Source: Lepraria neglecta
Lineage: Eukaryota; Ascomycota; Lecanoromycetes; Lecanorales; Stereocaulaceae
NCBI GenBank assembly: GCA_033220425.1
Contig: CM065646.1
Coordinates: 3,107,501 to 3,171,500, forward strand
Direction of reading: 5' to 3'
Length of the DNA stretch: 64,000 nucleotides
Position numbers and translations under genes: made by a program. This document shows positions 1 through 11,314 of this stretch, piece after piece (positions within the stretch are counted from its first letter, which is position 1; every line of letters starts with the position of its first letter). The notes below the pieces were generated by a model. The model made no database searches and was not told the origin of the DNA. It saw only the letters and a list, made by a program, of their open reading frames with translations.

Positions 1-490
1 GAGGCATTGTATCTTACGTTATCAACGGAACTTACAATCGCTAGAAGACTGTAGTCCCGAGAAGACACTATGAGCTAAGGTATCTCGGTGAAACCTCGGC
101 CCAATGAATACTAGTGCGAAGCTTGGCGTTGTCTCTAAGCGAGGAAAATGCACACTTAGATCTCCCGAAACAACAGCTTCAACTTCACGATTCGACGAGA
201 CGACAACCACATAACTCTGACTGCGCTGGTGGATGGCTGTTTAGAAGAAGGTGAGTCTTTTCCAATCGTCCAGCCTGTTTTGAGTCGCAGGGAGCAGCAT
301 TCGTGCCTTTGAGAGGATCAAGATGCAACAGCATGTTGCGGCAACGCCAGCCTCTGAATCGCCCACCTACGCTTTCGACTGCACTTCGAGCACTCTCTCT
401 CTCTACCCAACCTCATACGAGACTACAATGGTACTGTCGTGAACACGGCTAACATACCGAAATTACAGCCGTCACTGATCCACCGCAATC
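1..490. other. Upstream region of the S8 gene, no gene seen
   Basis: No convincing coding region was found here. The last 100 bases before the S8 start contain a pyrimidine-rich run of CT repeats at about 392-407, a composition common in promoters and leaders of fungal ribosomal protein genes. That role is an inference; no specific factor site is claimed. Confidence 0.4.
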
Positions 491-1166
491 ATGGGTATCT
501 CACGAGATTCCCGTCACAAGCGCTCAGCTACCGGCGCAAAGCGTGCCTACTACCGCAAGAAGAGGTACTCCTACACCCTCCTTCCCACCCCCCTCCCCAA
601 ACCCGACCTGATCTAACATCAACAGAGCATTCGAGAAAGGCCGCCAACCAGCCAACACCCGGATCGGCGCCAAACGCATCCATCTCGTCCGCACCCGCGG
701 CGGCAACACCAAATACCGTGGCCTCCGCCTCGAAGCCGGTAATTTCTCCTGGGGCTCCGAAGGCATAGCCCGCAAAGTCCGCGTCATCTCGGTGTCCTTC
801 CATCCCTCGAACAACGAACTCGTGCGCACCAACACCCTCACCAAATCCGCCGTTGTACAAGTCGACGCCGCTCCTTTCCGCCAATGGTACGAGGCGCATT
901 ACGGGAGCGCTTTGGGACGGAGACGTCAGGCGAAGACACAGAAGGAGGGCGAGGCGGAGGATGTGAAGAAGAGTAAGAGTGTGGAGAAGAAGCAGGCTGC
1001 GAGGATGGCGGCGGGGGGGAAGGTCGAGGCTGCGCTTGAGAGGCAGTTTGAGGCCGGACGGTTGTATGCTGTTGTTGCTTCGAGGCCGGGGCAGAGTGGA
1101 AGGGTGGATGGATATGTGCTTGAGGGGGAGGAGCTGGCTTTTTACCAGCGTGCTATTAGGAAGTAG
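491..1166 (+). CDS. rps8: 40S ribosomal protein S8 (eS8)
   Basis: This is a small-subunit ribosomal protein of the eS8 family, acting in the cytosolic 40S subunit. Two exons, 491-564 and 626-1166, are separated by a 61-base intron and give 204 residues, close to the normal length for fungal S8. The protein opens with MGISRDSRHKRSATGAKR, the invariant S8 start, and continues with RTRGGNTKYRGLRLE across residues about 47-61. The basic, Lys/Glu-rich middle part (about residues 125-150) is the usual eukaryote-specific insertion. The intron falls after codon 24, at RKK|RAFEKG. The start was chosen because the first exon carries the invariant N-terminus. Codon use is strongly C-ending, as expected for a highly expressed gene. 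Nothing is broken. Confidence 0.97.
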
Positions 1167-1475
1167 AGGCTGGTTCGTCAGGCTTTGCAGACTATAGACG
1201 CTACTTGCATACATTGTGTACGCTTCAAAATCGAGCTCAAAATGCAATCACGAAACCCAAATTCAGACCCTAGTGTTTAGGCTATATGCCTAGACTTCCA
1301 ACGTCATCCGTCAACCAAAATCTTCTCAACCACATGGCAATCATGTGTAATTCCCCAATGACTCACCGCCAACCCCCAAGTAGACCACACAACTGCCACG
1401 AAGGCCATAGAAAGCTTCCTCCAGAGAAGCCCCTCCACGGCTAATCTCCCACTCTCCACTGATACCTCGAGGACC

Positions 1476-2871
1476 ATGTCCACCACCACCACGCCGCCAA
1501 CGGTCAAAACCCGTATCTGTATAATCAGCGACACCCACACCCGGGTCCCCAACTCCTCCAAAACGTCCAAATGTGCATACCGCGAGCCCTTCCCCACCGC
1601 CGATATCCTAATCCACTGCGGCGACATCACATCCACAGGGTTAGAGACCGAATATGAAGAAATGCTGGACTTCCTGAAACAGGCGAAGGCGGAATTGAAA
1701 TTGGTCATTGCGGGGAACCATGACATTACGCTGCATGAGGAGCTGTATTTGAAGAGGTTGAAGAGTAAGCATAAGAATGTGCCGGAGGATGTGGGGAAGA
1801 TTAGGGAGATGTGGATGGGTGAGGAGGCGAGGAGGTATGGGATTGTATATCTCGAGGAAGGGACGAGGACGTTTGAGTTGGGGAATGGGGCGAGGTTTAC
1901 GGTATGTCAAGGGACTCTTGTTTTCTCCAAGACTTAATGGAGGCTCGGGTGCTTGGTGCTTGGTGCTTGGTGCTTGGTGCTTGGTGCTTGGTGCTTGGTG
2001 CTTGTCTACTTGTCTACGCTTCTCATCCTTTTAGGGAGCAGAATCTTTGGGAAGATATCCTTTTCCTTGCAGCGGCAATATCAGCCCTTTCTTTCCTTAT
2101 GACAAGAGATTGGGGATACATCAGTCTTCAACGCGGAGGATCTTTGGAGGAAGTCCGTCACTTTGGCTTGGCCCTTGAAAGATATTCCATGGCCGAGTTC
2201 TCGAGAAGGGTTTCCTTGTTCATCCACGAGCTCCCCGGATTCGTTTCTCCCTGAGAGCCTGCATACAAATTCCTATCTCTCCTTATGTTGAAATTCTCTT
2301 TTGCGTGGGGTTAAGTTCGCAGATGTATTGGAAAAACCAGCTAACCCCCTCCCAGGTCTACTCCTCCCCCTGGCAACCCAAATACTTCGACTGGGCCTTC
2401 ACCTACCCGCGCAACATCGACCGCTTCAATCCCAGCCAAGGACTCTTGAAACAAAACCCCGCCAACCCCGTCCCCAACCATGGGCACCTCGACATAATGC
2501 TAACCCACGGTCCTCCCATGGGCATCCGCGACGAAACATTCCGCGGTAAAGAGCACGTAGGTTGTGACCATTTACGCCGCGCTGTAGAAAGATGCAGGCC
2601 TCGGATCCACTGCTTTGGCCATATTCATGAAGGATGGGGCGCTGAGAGGATGGATTGGAAGACAGGGAGGGCCGACTTAGTGGAGGTTGATGGGGAAAGG
2701 GTTGTCGAGGAGAGGGGGGTGTATTTGGATTTGAGTAGTGGCGGTGATAGACCACTGAAATGGAGCGAGGAGACTATGTTCATCAATGCTTCGATTATGA
2801 ATGTGCATTATCGGCCGGAAAACGCGCCTTTCGTTGTGGATGTGGATTTGCCTACAAAGGAAAGTACTTGA
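1476..2871 (+). CDS. Calcineurin-like metallophosphoesterase
   Basis: This is a binuclear metal phosphoesterase of the calcineurin-like superfamily, resembling the small MPPED/239FB type. The substrate cannot be told from the sequence. All five metal-binding blocks are present: SDTH near residue 18, HCGD near residue 48, AGNHD near residue 78, LTHGPP in exon 2 and GHIH near the C-terminus. The best model has exon 1 at 1476-1901 and exon 2 at 2356-2871, joined in phase 0 (ACG|GTC). This gives a continuous TVYSSPW segment that matches the family. The 454-base intron is much longer than any other here and carries eight tandem copies of a 7-base unit. The intron could hold further small exons, but none is needed for the fold. 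The gene follows rps8 on the same strand. Confidence 0.88.
1949..2004. repeat. Minisatellite (GTGCTTG) x 8 in an intron
   Basis: Eight exact head-to-tail copies of the 7-base unit GTGCTTG occupy 56 bases. They lie in the long intron of the metallophosphoesterase gene, about 47 bases after the donor site. Because the unit is 7 bases, the array is not held in a coding frame, which agrees with an intronic position. Exact copies suggest recent expansion by slippage. Confidence 0.95.
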
Positions 2872-3185
2872 AAACTCGTCTACTGCATGGATGGACAAAA
2901 AATCTGCCGAAGTCTGCACAGTGATGTGATATATAGCTACCAAAGACAACAAATATCCTCTCTGTCTGCTTGTATCTGGGAATATCAGCCTAAATGGCGG
3001 CAAAAGTCGGCTCACATCAACCCTTCGGAGCTCATCATCACAGACCGGTGAAGCGCTACGAATGGTTCCGAAACTGACCTTTCCACTCTCAACACCACCA
3101 GCTCTCCAACACATCACACCATATTCCAGTGTGCAAGGACGACCATAGTCTCAGCTCACAGCACATTCACCTCACCAATACCACT
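2872..3185. other. Intergenic, nothing recognised
   Basis: The stretch between the phosphoesterase stop and the next start holds no supported gene. The stretch before 3186 is rich in CA and CCA, which fits a leader for the following gene. Confidence 0.4.
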
Positions 3186-4140
3186 ATGGCTCACCAGTCC
3201 TCACCCCCCTCAACCTCCACCAACCCCCTCGACCTCAATAGCGTTTTCTCGCACAAAATGTTCGAAACGTCTATTCTGTTGCAAACCAGTGACAAGGAGG
3301 GCAACACCACTCAAATCGAACCACTACCAAATCTCGATTACCATTTGCTGTATACGCTCATTCAACTTGCACGGTATGTGATTTCATGTCATATTACATG
3401 TTCCTATACATGGTCCCACGAGTGTCCATGTGTTCACCACCAAATGTTCCAAAATGAAGCTAACGCCCCCACCACCAAAGACCCTACCTCCCCAAACGTG
3501 ACCTCAAACGCTTCGACTACCTAGCCGACGCCCGAAAACTCTACTACCAATGCCATTACAAATTCCAATCCGCCTTTCGCGCTCTCCAAGATCTTTCCTC
3601 CCAGTCCGACATGCTCGACACGCGCCACGCCTCTCTCACCCACTCTCAAAATCTTCCCCTCACTGACGGACAGAATACCGCAGCTCCAACTCTAACGGAA
3701 GAATTGCATATCCTCACCGTCCGCCGCCGCACGAATGAGCAAGAGACACGAGCCGCGCTTGCGGAAGTGAAGAAGAGGAAGGAGGGAATGGAGAGGGCGT
3801 GTGGCTGGTTTAGTAGTTTGAAATGGCGGTTTTTGAATACGGAAGTAGGGGTTTTGGTGGAGGTTGGGAAGCAGGTGTACGCCTACAAGAATGGAAACCG
3901 ATGTAGTAACCCCTCCACATTCCATCTTCTTGTTAGTGTTGGTCAAGCTAATCATGGGCAGTGGAGCCGCCGAAAGTCGGTCCTCTACCTGATGTGCCTG
4001 ATGTCTTTTTGACGGCTAGGGGTTTCTTGCTGGAGGGGGAGTTTCGTGGGGGTGACGTTGCGAAGGAGGGGGATCTGGAGAAGGGGGAGGATATTGCTCC
4101 TAACACTGCTGAAGGGGCTGGGGCCACGGCATTGCAGTGA
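3186..4140 (+). CDS. Hypothetical protein, three exons, not recognised
   Basis: I do not recognise this family. Three exons (3186-3373, 3481-3902, 3962-4140) join in consistent phases and give 262 residues. The introns are 107 and 59 bases with GTATGT and GTAGTA donors. The N-terminus is Ser/Thr/Pro-rich, followed by a helical middle with YLADARKLYYQCHYKFQSAF. A Lys/Glu/Arg-rich segment at about residues 160-190 could form a short coiled coil. The C-terminus is acidic and rich in glycine. No signal peptide, membrane segment or catalytic motif is seen. A start 19 codons upstream at 3129 is possible, but MAHQSS at 3186 looks better because the preceding bases read like a leader. The exon structure makes a real gene likely; the function is unknown. 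Confidence 0.6.
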
Positions 4141-4706
4141 ACGAAGGCTTTTGGTCCTTCGACTAGTCGTGCAAGGCTATGGGCGAAAAACTGTTGAGCT
4201 GTCGTAATCAAGTCTAAGCGCAAGGTCGGGATTCATAGGGACGGTAGCCCAAGTTAGGTGACAGCTGTGGATCCAGATGGGTACCAATTTGCAACGAGCA
4301 ATTTCAATCGGATTCAAGCAAGAGTTTCATACTGGTACTTAGCCATGAAAAATGTACCAATATTAAATTCAAACCGAGGTATCGATGGTATGACAGCGCA
4401 GTATGTAACGTCGGAAAAAGAATATTGCTCGCTGAACCGCTTAAAAGGTTTTCTTCTGTCTGTAGCCAGCTATTCCAGACACTCAAATTAACACATGGTA
4501 TCTTGTTCTCCCCAGTTCCTCTAACACCAGCTAGGTACTCCTTGTATCACACCATCACCGTCTCTTGGGTATTTGCTGCCCTTTAACCTCCCATTAAACC
4601 CCGTATGTATCCCTTCAACATGTACCTTTCGAATCGAATTGCCCAATGAACATGTATCCAGTCATCTTAAGCCCTGTTCCTGCCTTCCCGTTCCCCTCTG
4701 CCACGT
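4141..4706. other. Convergent 3' regions
   Basis: The unknown gene ends at 4140 and the DOCK gene, on the other strand, ends at 4707. The 566 bases between hold only AT-richer sequence suited to two facing 3' untranslated regions. No coding region is supported. Confidence 0.4.
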
Positions 4707-7700
4707 CTACTCCTCAGCAACCCCACTCATTCCGTCTACCTTCGGCTTCGGCTTCTCCCTCGCGCTCGTATTCCTACCAATACCCAAGGAGCTCAGCCTC
4801 TTCTTCAACCTCCCAGACTTTCCGCTGTGTGGTGTCATCGGTCTCTCGGACCCCTCGCTCTCGCCATGAGGTGCTGTCGTGTCAGCTGTTGCGGAGTTGT
4901 GTATAGAATTGTTGCGACCCTGGCTAAGATTGACCGATGAAGATCCATCGTCTGAAGGCGCAGACGGACCAGATGCTGAGCCATTGGTTTTGGGTACGCC
5001 TTGTGGTGAGGTTTTGAGAAAGTTGAGGCTAAGTCGGGAGAGCGGTGATGGGCGGGCATCTGGTGGCTGCTGTGGAGAAGTGGGTGAGACATTATTTGTT
5101 AGCGCTGGTGTTGTGGATGTTGAGAAGCCAGCGAATGGTTGGGGCGGTGAATAAAGGAATGAAGGTGGATCTGGCGCCGGAGCTGAATTGGGTGCTAAAA
5201 AGGCCAGCTCATGGCCAAACGTCTCGTTCAGGTTGTCGGTGAGGAAGGCTCTAGTGTGAACGTGATCAGGGCGCACATATTGGGATAAGCAGTGCTTTAG
5301 CATTGAGACATGTTCGAGGAGTGCAATGTGCAGTGCGTTCTGAAGAGGCGAAAGCACAGGTTCGTCGCCGTCTTCGTCACCTTCTTCTGGCGTTATTGGG
5401 AGAAGCTGGCGGTACTGTGCTACTGATGCCGCTGAGGACGGGTCAGCTGACGACATAATAGTGTCGGTGAGGGTCGGGAATGGCGACTCGTCACCATTAG
5501 TGATTTTCCTTTCGATTGCAGATAATTCAGAGGTCTTCCTTGTAGTTCTCTCTACAGCCGTCTGAAGTGGTGACAGACGCACCACATGCACGGCGACGAC
5601 TTCGCTTCTTCGCAAGATTGTTGGGAATGATTCCTTAGTAGTGTAGAGTGTTTTCTCAACCCACTGGTTATGGACGCCTGATGATGGAGAATGCCGTTTC
5701 GATGTGACTGCAAAGCGGTATGGCTTTGAAGCTGTGACAAAATCGCGGGTCGATTGGGCTACCTTCGGCTGCTGGTAGATCGGGTGTTCAAGATCTCGAT
5801 ACGGGCTGACAGGAGTGATCTGAAGATATTGACCTTCTAGATCCTCGACCTCGTCCTTGGGAACAATCTGAGCAGAAGGATGAAGCTGTCGCATCCGGTC
5901 AGTGAATGCTGACTGCCTTTCAGACGGCTCGCCCTCGTAGATGAACTCTTTGCCTCTGAGGCTAGAAGGAAATCCTAGCCCATGATAGGTGACTCTGAAG
6001 TACCTGGGCAACTGCCAATGACCTCTCGCAATGGTCTCATGGATCTTCGCCATCGATCGCTGCGTCCTTGCCAGCTTAGCGAAATCATAGTGCGTATGCT
6101 CGTATTGATTGGCGAGCTCCCGGTAGTTTGTCAAGGCACTGTCCCAAGCTTCTCCCTCTTCGAGATAGTTGATCATCTCAAAGTAAAGCTGCTCCTTGCG
6201 CTCGAAGGAAGATTGCTCAGGATAGATTGGATCCGTAAGTGGCCTGACATTCGTTGATTCCCAAGTGTATTGGTCCGCATGAAGGCGTAGTGCTAGGCCT
6301 GCCTCGGTCTTATTGTTGAGCTTTGCTTGAACTTCTGCCAGCTGATGCACGTAGCGTATGAAGATGTCCACTTTCTGCATGTCTTTGAGGAAGTTCATCA
6401 GCTGAAGGGTGTTCAAGATTCGCAAGGCTTCCGTGATGTCAGGACTATGTACGGCCGCCAGAAGCTCCAGAAGCTCATCGATGGTGGCAATCATCTCCTT
6501 GATGGCCTGCCACATTGGATCACCCGGGATACGGGCAAGCGGCTCGAATAAATCAAGCAGCTCGTTCACAAACATCTTTTGGACCAAGCTCTCCCCCATG
6601 TTCTTTGACTGGAACAACATCTCAAGACAGTCGACCATCTCTGCTTGAATGACAGATAAGTCCTCGTTCAATATCCATTCGCTGACGATCATAGCTTGCA
6701 AGATCCGGACGGCAACATTTCTCAGGCCTTCGTGTACGCTCAAGCACAGCTCTAGAATGGGCGCGACGAGGCTGGGCACGTACTGCACCTGAAAGCCACC
6801 TAGGCGCGACAATCCGTAGCGTGTCTGTTCATCGAGAGTAGCCTCCCAGCCAATTGCTTCCCAGCTCCGCTTCAGAAGAACTGCACCTTGTTCTCGGACA
6901 TCTCCGGCAATCTTCCATACGGCTCGTCGTTTCTGCTCGGGGAATGTCTCTAGAGCCAGAACATCTCCTCGAACAAGGGTGAGCAGAGTTAGGAAATATT
7001 TGTTCCAGAGCTCCGTATAGAAGTCGCCCGCGTCATCGGGAGACGGGATGCATTCACTTATCATAAAGTCGAATAGTGTCTCGAGAATTTGGAGCGAAGA
7101 TCTGTGGTGGAGAATGTAGAGACTCAACCAAGATTTGGGAAATGCAGCTCCGGAAAGGACTGATATGATGACATCCAAACCATCATGCAATAGGTCTGTA
7201 CAATCCGGTCTAGACATATCCATGTGCTCTCCAAACGGCGTCCTTGATAATGTTGCAAGAAGCCCAGCAAGCTCAGTAAGCGCTTCATCGAACTCTGCAG
7301 GATAGGAGAGCGATTTCGAGGGAAATGGGTATGTAGTTGGAAAGAGGAGTGAAAGAGTGTCACCTTTCTTCTCATTTGATACCAGGAGACTACGATATGA
7401 ATGAATCGCTTTCTTAAAGTAGCCGAACCCATCAACAGGGGACTCATTTGCCTGTTTGGACACAATGGAACAACAAAGTCGTACCTGCTCGCGCCACTGG
7501 TTTGAGTCAGAGTTAAATCCCCAGTAAGGCTCTATCCAGGTAGACGTGAGGCTGCAGATCTTTTGCCGAATGTCGCCTTGGGAGAACAGATCCTCATTGG
7601 TGAGATTGAGTATGAGTACCAGCTTATAAAGAATTAGTTTGCTATGTACCTCTGAGCAAGACTCCACAAATTTCGTGGCGATATCGAGTATCTCTTCTTC

Positions 7701-10700
7701 TGAGAACACGCCTTTCAACTCTGGAAGCCAGGTATGCATGTGTTGAACGACCAGGGTTTTGCTGCCAATGAGAATTGGTGTGGCATCCTTCATCAACGTT
7801 TGAAAGGCATAGAAGATCGCCTTTAGGTCACGTTTGAAAGTTGATTGAGTGTTCGCACCAATGCCAGCCTCTTTCATCTCTTGCCTCTTCCGAGCACAAA
7901 CAATGAACTTCAGAACCTGGCGGCCAACCTTGAAAGTGGCGCGAACTCGTCTCGACTTATTTGGATCAGCAGGGTTGGCTAGGAGTCGCAGGTAGCTTCT
8001 GATCAAGCAAGGGGTTGCGAAGGGGTGGTCGAATCTCGTTTCTGCGTAAGCATCCACGAAGGGTCCCAGGTTGAATCGACGGTCGTGCACGATGCCCAGG
8101 ACTATTACGAGGGCATTAAAGATCGAGTCTTCGAATTCATCCTTGCCTGCATTCTCAACCAAGATCCCGAAGAGTGCATCGAAGACATCGCTGACCAGCT
8201 TTACTATCTCAATCTCCGGGACGAAAGCAAAACGCTTCAGCAGGTCCAGAATCTGGTCCCCACGCTGGTCCTTCCATCTGAGAATGCCAAGCAGAATAGT
8301 ATCTTGTGAGAAGTGTGTACTACAAAGCTCGGTTTGAATTTTCAGCGTTGCAACAGGTCCGGTCAGAGTCTCGTCCTTAATGTTTCCGTATCTGCCTCTG
8401 GAATCCCATGGAAACGCGAGATAAGCTCCTCTACCTTTTTCTGAGCTCGAGGTCATCTTGTCATACAAATATAACAGAGGTGCATGGGTGCCATTCTTGA
8501 CGAAGGCCTCATCGGCCCAGAGGGGCATCCAGCTAAGAGCGAAAGGGAAGCCAGGGGCATCGGCAATACTCATGATGAGGTGGGCGTCCGGGACGTCGGC
8601 CGTCGGTATTGCAAGTTTAATCATCTGGTTCCAGCCTTCGCCACGCTCAACAGCAGATGTACGCCATGCAGTCTGGCCTGGACTATTGGAGCCTGGGAAG
8701 ATACAGCGCTCTACCCGCTCGCCACTCTTCTTTCGGACTTCAAGAGTAAGCTGGACGTTCTTTAACTCCAAGCTCGACGAAATCTGTACCGTCCCACGCT
8801 GAGGGTGTGATAGCAAAGCCTGACGAGGTAGGAAAGCTTCGGATATCGTGACATAGATGTCAGATCGGGGTTTAGTTGGAGCACCAGGGAAGTCGATCTT
8901 TGGCGTTGGGAGTACATTCTGCAACAGTGTCGGCGTTTTGAGAATAAGGTCGTGCGCATCCGGACTAGCGAAAGACTGAAAGCCAAGACGAACGTGGTCT
9001 ATGGCTTTAGATTTGACGTATGCACCGCTCCGACTGGTCACGAGATCACGCACAAGCTCGTCGAAATCTTCCATCGAGCTTTGGCTTTCGCTGCTTGTCT
9101 CGGTGGGTGTCCAGATTGCTATATGCCCGTCTCCAGCGGTATCATGCCCGAAAACTTGCTTGATGCTGGCTATGCCGACGCCGACATTTCGCTTTACATA
9201 CTGTGTCCCTTGTTGCGTCATAGGCCGAGAACTGTCTTGAGTCGTAGGCCGGTTCCCGTTGACCATCGAAGAGTCTCCCGTAGGCGGGCGTTGTAGGTTC
9301 TTAGGTTCATGCTGTGTTCTAGTTCGAACACTGCCGAGTTTCTGCGCCCACATCGTGCTTTGTCTACCTCCTTTTGCCGGATTTTTACTTGAGTGATTGC
9401 TTGTGGTCGACCTGCTCACTGACCCATTCTCATCAATGTAATTCGGCTTGAGTGGGCTCGCAATCGAAGGTCTTTGGAGTGGTTGATTTGCTTGAACCTT
9501 GATCACTATGCAAAGATCTTGCCCTGGTCTCGATGCATCTCCAATGTCGTTCGAGGTCAAATCAGTGAACAGAGTTCGAAATCTGCCTAAGGAAGCTGAT
9601 TGCTCGAAGTCTTCCTGTGTGGGAAGATCTATCACGAAGGACTCTGTGAGCGCTTTGGGTGACTCGCCGGGGCTCCGAGAAGAGAGGTAGATGCTTAGGG
9701 TCGGTGCAATCAGTCCATTGTTAGTGAAAGCTTTTACATCTACTATGAGATGGTAGAGATTGATGGGGTCATGCTGGAACACCGGCGGTCTATCAAGCAG
9801 ACTCATCGTGGATTGGAGCTTTGTCAATTCAATAGCCGAATCTTCTCCGGTCAACAGGCGGCCGTGCTGCTTCGGATCTCGAATGATGACCTCCTTGCTC
9901 AGCATCTTGTTGCCACCGACCAGATTCCAAACAATTTCCTCCCTCAAAGCCGCAAGCTCTTGTGCGGTGAGAACATTATGTAGAAGTTGCCTGCGGGCTA
10001 GGTCTAGGCGGTTCACGAGATCCGAGACTTTTTCAAGTACAGAATAGCGTCGATTGAGAAGTAGTTCGTGCAAATTCTTCGAGTGCCATTCGCGGAGGCA
10101 TGAGGCGACTTCGTCAACTAAAGGCTCGGAGCTGGAAGTGGGAGTTTCGTCCCCAATCTTCAGCATTGGGACTGGAGCTTGTGGTCGCTTTGCATTGGGA
10201 TCGCGAGGGCCATCAGATGTAGGTGTGAAAGGGCGGGGCGAAGACCTAGGTTGGGAGCTTGCGATAGATCGATGCGATAGCTTTCGTGATAGGCCCTGAC
10301 CATTGACATGATTCGACGCTCGAGAAGAGGTACGAGCTGGCCGCTTCGTGGCAGCTGGAGCTTTCGAATTGTCTCGATTCATTGCGGTACCCTTTGGTCC
10401 AACAGAGCTGCTGCTTATCTTCCGGCGTATGCTGCTTCTGTGAGCTGAAGAGCTTGACCTTCTAAACGCATCGCCGTTGATTTGATCAGGCGTTGGACTG
10501 TCGCCATTGGTCTGAGAACCCTGCGCATTTCCGTCTACCCCTGCATCCCCGAGCACTTCTCGTACCTCCACACAACATCTGGGAAAGATGCCAGAAAAGA
10601 CCCTGGCTTCCAATGTTTGCCCTTTCACGCTTGTCAATCCGGCGAGCAAGGATGGCGGTGCGACCAAATATCCGCGAAACCAAGAGCCATCCTGCGCTCC

Positions 10701-10817
10701 TTGCTCAATGATGTATAGCTCGTCACCAATCTCGAGGGGCAGGTCTGCTGGTGACGAAGCTGGAAAGGGATATTTAGCGACTGCGAAGGCGATTCGTGGC
10801 AGAGGTCTCCATGGCAT
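4707..10817 (-). CDS. DOCK-family guanine nucleotide exchange factor
   Basis: One uninterrupted frame of 2,036 codons encodes a DOCK180-type exchange factor, which activates Rac/Cdc42-type GTPases at the membrane. An SH3-like domain at about residues 10-90 contains the ALYPF-like run AVAKYPF and GSWFRGYL. A Ser/Pro-rich disordered region follows to about 230. The DHR-1 lipid-binding C2 domain starts near 650 (RSDIYVTISEAFLPRQ). A long armadillo-like middle leads to the catalytic DHR-2 region, roughly 1500-1865, with PRYFRVTYHGLGFPSSLRGK and FIYEGEPSERQ. The C-terminal 170 residues are low-complexity and basic. The layout matches fungal relatives of yeast Dck1. The start at 10817 gives the SH3 domain immediately. 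The gene shares a short divergent upstream region with the Mgs1 gene. Confidence 0.95.
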   Translation of the reverse strand: MPWRPLPRIAFAVAKYPFPASSPADLPLEIGDELYIIEQGAQDGSWFRGYLVAPPSLLAGLTSVKGQTLEARVFSGIFPRCCVEVREVLGDAGVDGNAQGSQTNGDSPTPDQINGDAFRRSSSSAHRSSIRRKISSSSVGPKGTAMNRDNSKAPAATKRPARTSSRASNHVNGQGLSRKLSHRSIASSQPRSSPRPFTPTSDGPRDPNAKRPQAPVPMLKIGDETPTSSSEPLVDEVASCLREWHSKNLHELLLNRRYSVLEKVSDLVNRLDLARRQLLHNVLTAQELAALREEIVWNLVGGNKMLSKEVIIRDPKQHGRLLTGEDSAIELTKLQSTMSLLDRPPVFQHDPINLYHLIVDVKAFTNNGLIAPTLSIYLSSRSPGESPKALTESFVIDLPTQEDFEQSASLGRFRTLFTDLTSNDIGDASRPGQDLCIVIKVQANQPLQRPSIASPLKPNYIDENGSVSRSTTSNHSSKNPAKGGRQSTMWAQKLGSVRTRTQHEPKNLQRPPTGDSSMVNGNRPTTQDSSRPMTQQGTQYVKRNVGVGIASIKQVFGHDTAGDGHIAIWTPTETSSESQSSMEDFDELVRDLVTSRSGAYVKSKAIDHVRLGFQSFASPDAHDLILKTPTLLQNVLPTPKIDFPGAPTKPRSDIYVTISEAFLPRQALLSHPQRGTVQISSSLELKNVQLTLEVRKKSGERVERCIFPGSNSPGQTAWRTSAVERGEGWNQMIKLAIPTADVPDAHLIMSIADAPGFPFALSWMPLWADEAFVKNGTHAPLLYLYDKMTSSSEKGRGAYLAFPWDSRGRYGNIKDETLTGPVATLKIQTELCSTHFSQDTILLGILRWKDQRGDQILDLLKRFAFVPEIEIVKLVSDVFDALFGILVENAGKDEFEDSIFNALVIVLGIVHDRRFNLGPFVDAYAETRFDHPFATPCLIRSYLRLLANPADPNKSRRVRATFKVGRQVLKFIVCARKRQEMKEAGIGANTQSTFKRDLKAIFYAFQTLMKDATPILIGSKTLVVQHMHTWLPELKGVFSEEEILDIATKFVESCSEVHSKLILYKLVLILNLTNEDLFSQGDIRQKICSLTSTWIEPYWGFNSDSNQWREQVRLCCSIVSKQANESPVDGFGYFKKAIHSYRSLLVSNEKKGDTLSLLFPTTYPFPSKSLSYPAEFDEALTELAGLLATLSRTPFGEHMDMSRPDCTDLLHDGLDVIISVLSGAAFPKSWLSLYILHHRSSLQILETLFDFMISECIPSPDDAGDFYTELWNKYFLTLLTLVRGDVLALETFPEQKRRAVWKIAGDVREQGAVLLKRSWEAIGWEATLDEQTRYGLSRLGGFQVQYVPSLVAPILELCLSVHEGLRNVAVRILQAMIVSEWILNEDLSVIQAEMVDCLEMLFQSKNMGESLVQKMFVNELLDLFEPLARIPGDPMWQAIKEMIATIDELLELLAAVHSPDITEALRILNTLQLMNFLKDMQKVDIFIRYVHQLAEVQAKLNNKTEAGLALRLHADQYTWESTNVRPLTDPIYPEQSSFERKEQLYFEMINYLEEGEAWDSALTNYRELANQYEHTHYDFAKLARTQRSMAKIHETIARGHWQLPRYFRVTYHGLGFPSSLRGKEFIYEGEPSERQSAFTDRMRQLHPSAQIVPKDEVEDLEGQYLQITPVSPYRDLEHPIYQQPKVAQSTRDFVTASKPYRFAVTSKRHSPSSGVHNQWVEKTLYTTKESFPTILRRSEVVAVHVVRLSPLQTAVERTTRKTSELSAIERKITNGDESPFPTLTDTIMSSADPSSAASVAQYRQLLPITPEEGDEDGDEPVLSPLQNALHIALLEHVSMLKHCLSQYVRPDHVHTRAFLTDNLNETFGHELAFLAPNSAPAPDPPSFLYSPPQPFAGFSTSTTPALTNNVSPTSPQQPPDARPSPLSRLSLNFLKTSPQGVPKTNGSASGPSAPSDDGSSSVNLSQGRNNSIHNSATADTTAPHGESEGSERPMTPHSGKSGRLKKRLSSLGIGRNTSAREKPKPKVDGMSGVAEE

Positions 10818-11314
10818 GTCGACTGGCGTCGCTTTGTGTACTGCGGCGCTGGGAAGATATTTGCTCTCTCGCCTGGGCGTACCCCTTCACGCGAACCTGT
10901 TAAATGAGACTGTGGGCATCAATTTCTTAAATCTCTGTGGGTGTCAGTGACGTGCCGCATTGGCTTCGTTTGCTATCTTCTGCAAGATGCCGAGCAGATT
11001 GGAGCATGAGGTGTCGACGCTTCGGGCCAAAGCGCGCAGGTAATGGATAAGTATTGTACAGGAAACGAATGTAACACCAGAAACTCCAGCAAGGTCAATC
11101 CAATTCGTTGATTGAGCTATCAGTAGGGGTATCAAGGTGCTGGATACAGGCACGCGCTTTACGAGCACTTTTTTTAGGTTGGCACACAGGGGTTTGACAC
11201 TAGTACTGGCGTTATAATCTTAAAGCCGCCCGGACTTACGTCCGGAGACAATCTCGATCGAACGTGAATATTCGACGCGTTGTTTTACGGAACAATATAT
11301 CCAACTTTGCCAGT
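10818..11314. promoter_or_regulatory. Divergent promoter between the DOCK gene and mgs1
   Basis: About 500 bases separate two genes transcribed away from each other, so both promoters must lie here. A 74-codon frame on the minus strand at 10944-11168 is hydrophobic in part but has no relative that I recognise. It is probably chance. No specific factor site is claimed. Confidence 0.55.

Noticed and set aside
528-1247. Long minus-strand frame over the S8 gene
   Set aside because: It is the shadow of the strongly biased rps8 coding sequence and has no motif of its own.
10944-11168. 74-codon hydrophobic frame in the DOCK/mgs1 divergent promoter
   Set aside because: No family is recognised and it occupies the promoter space of both neighbours.
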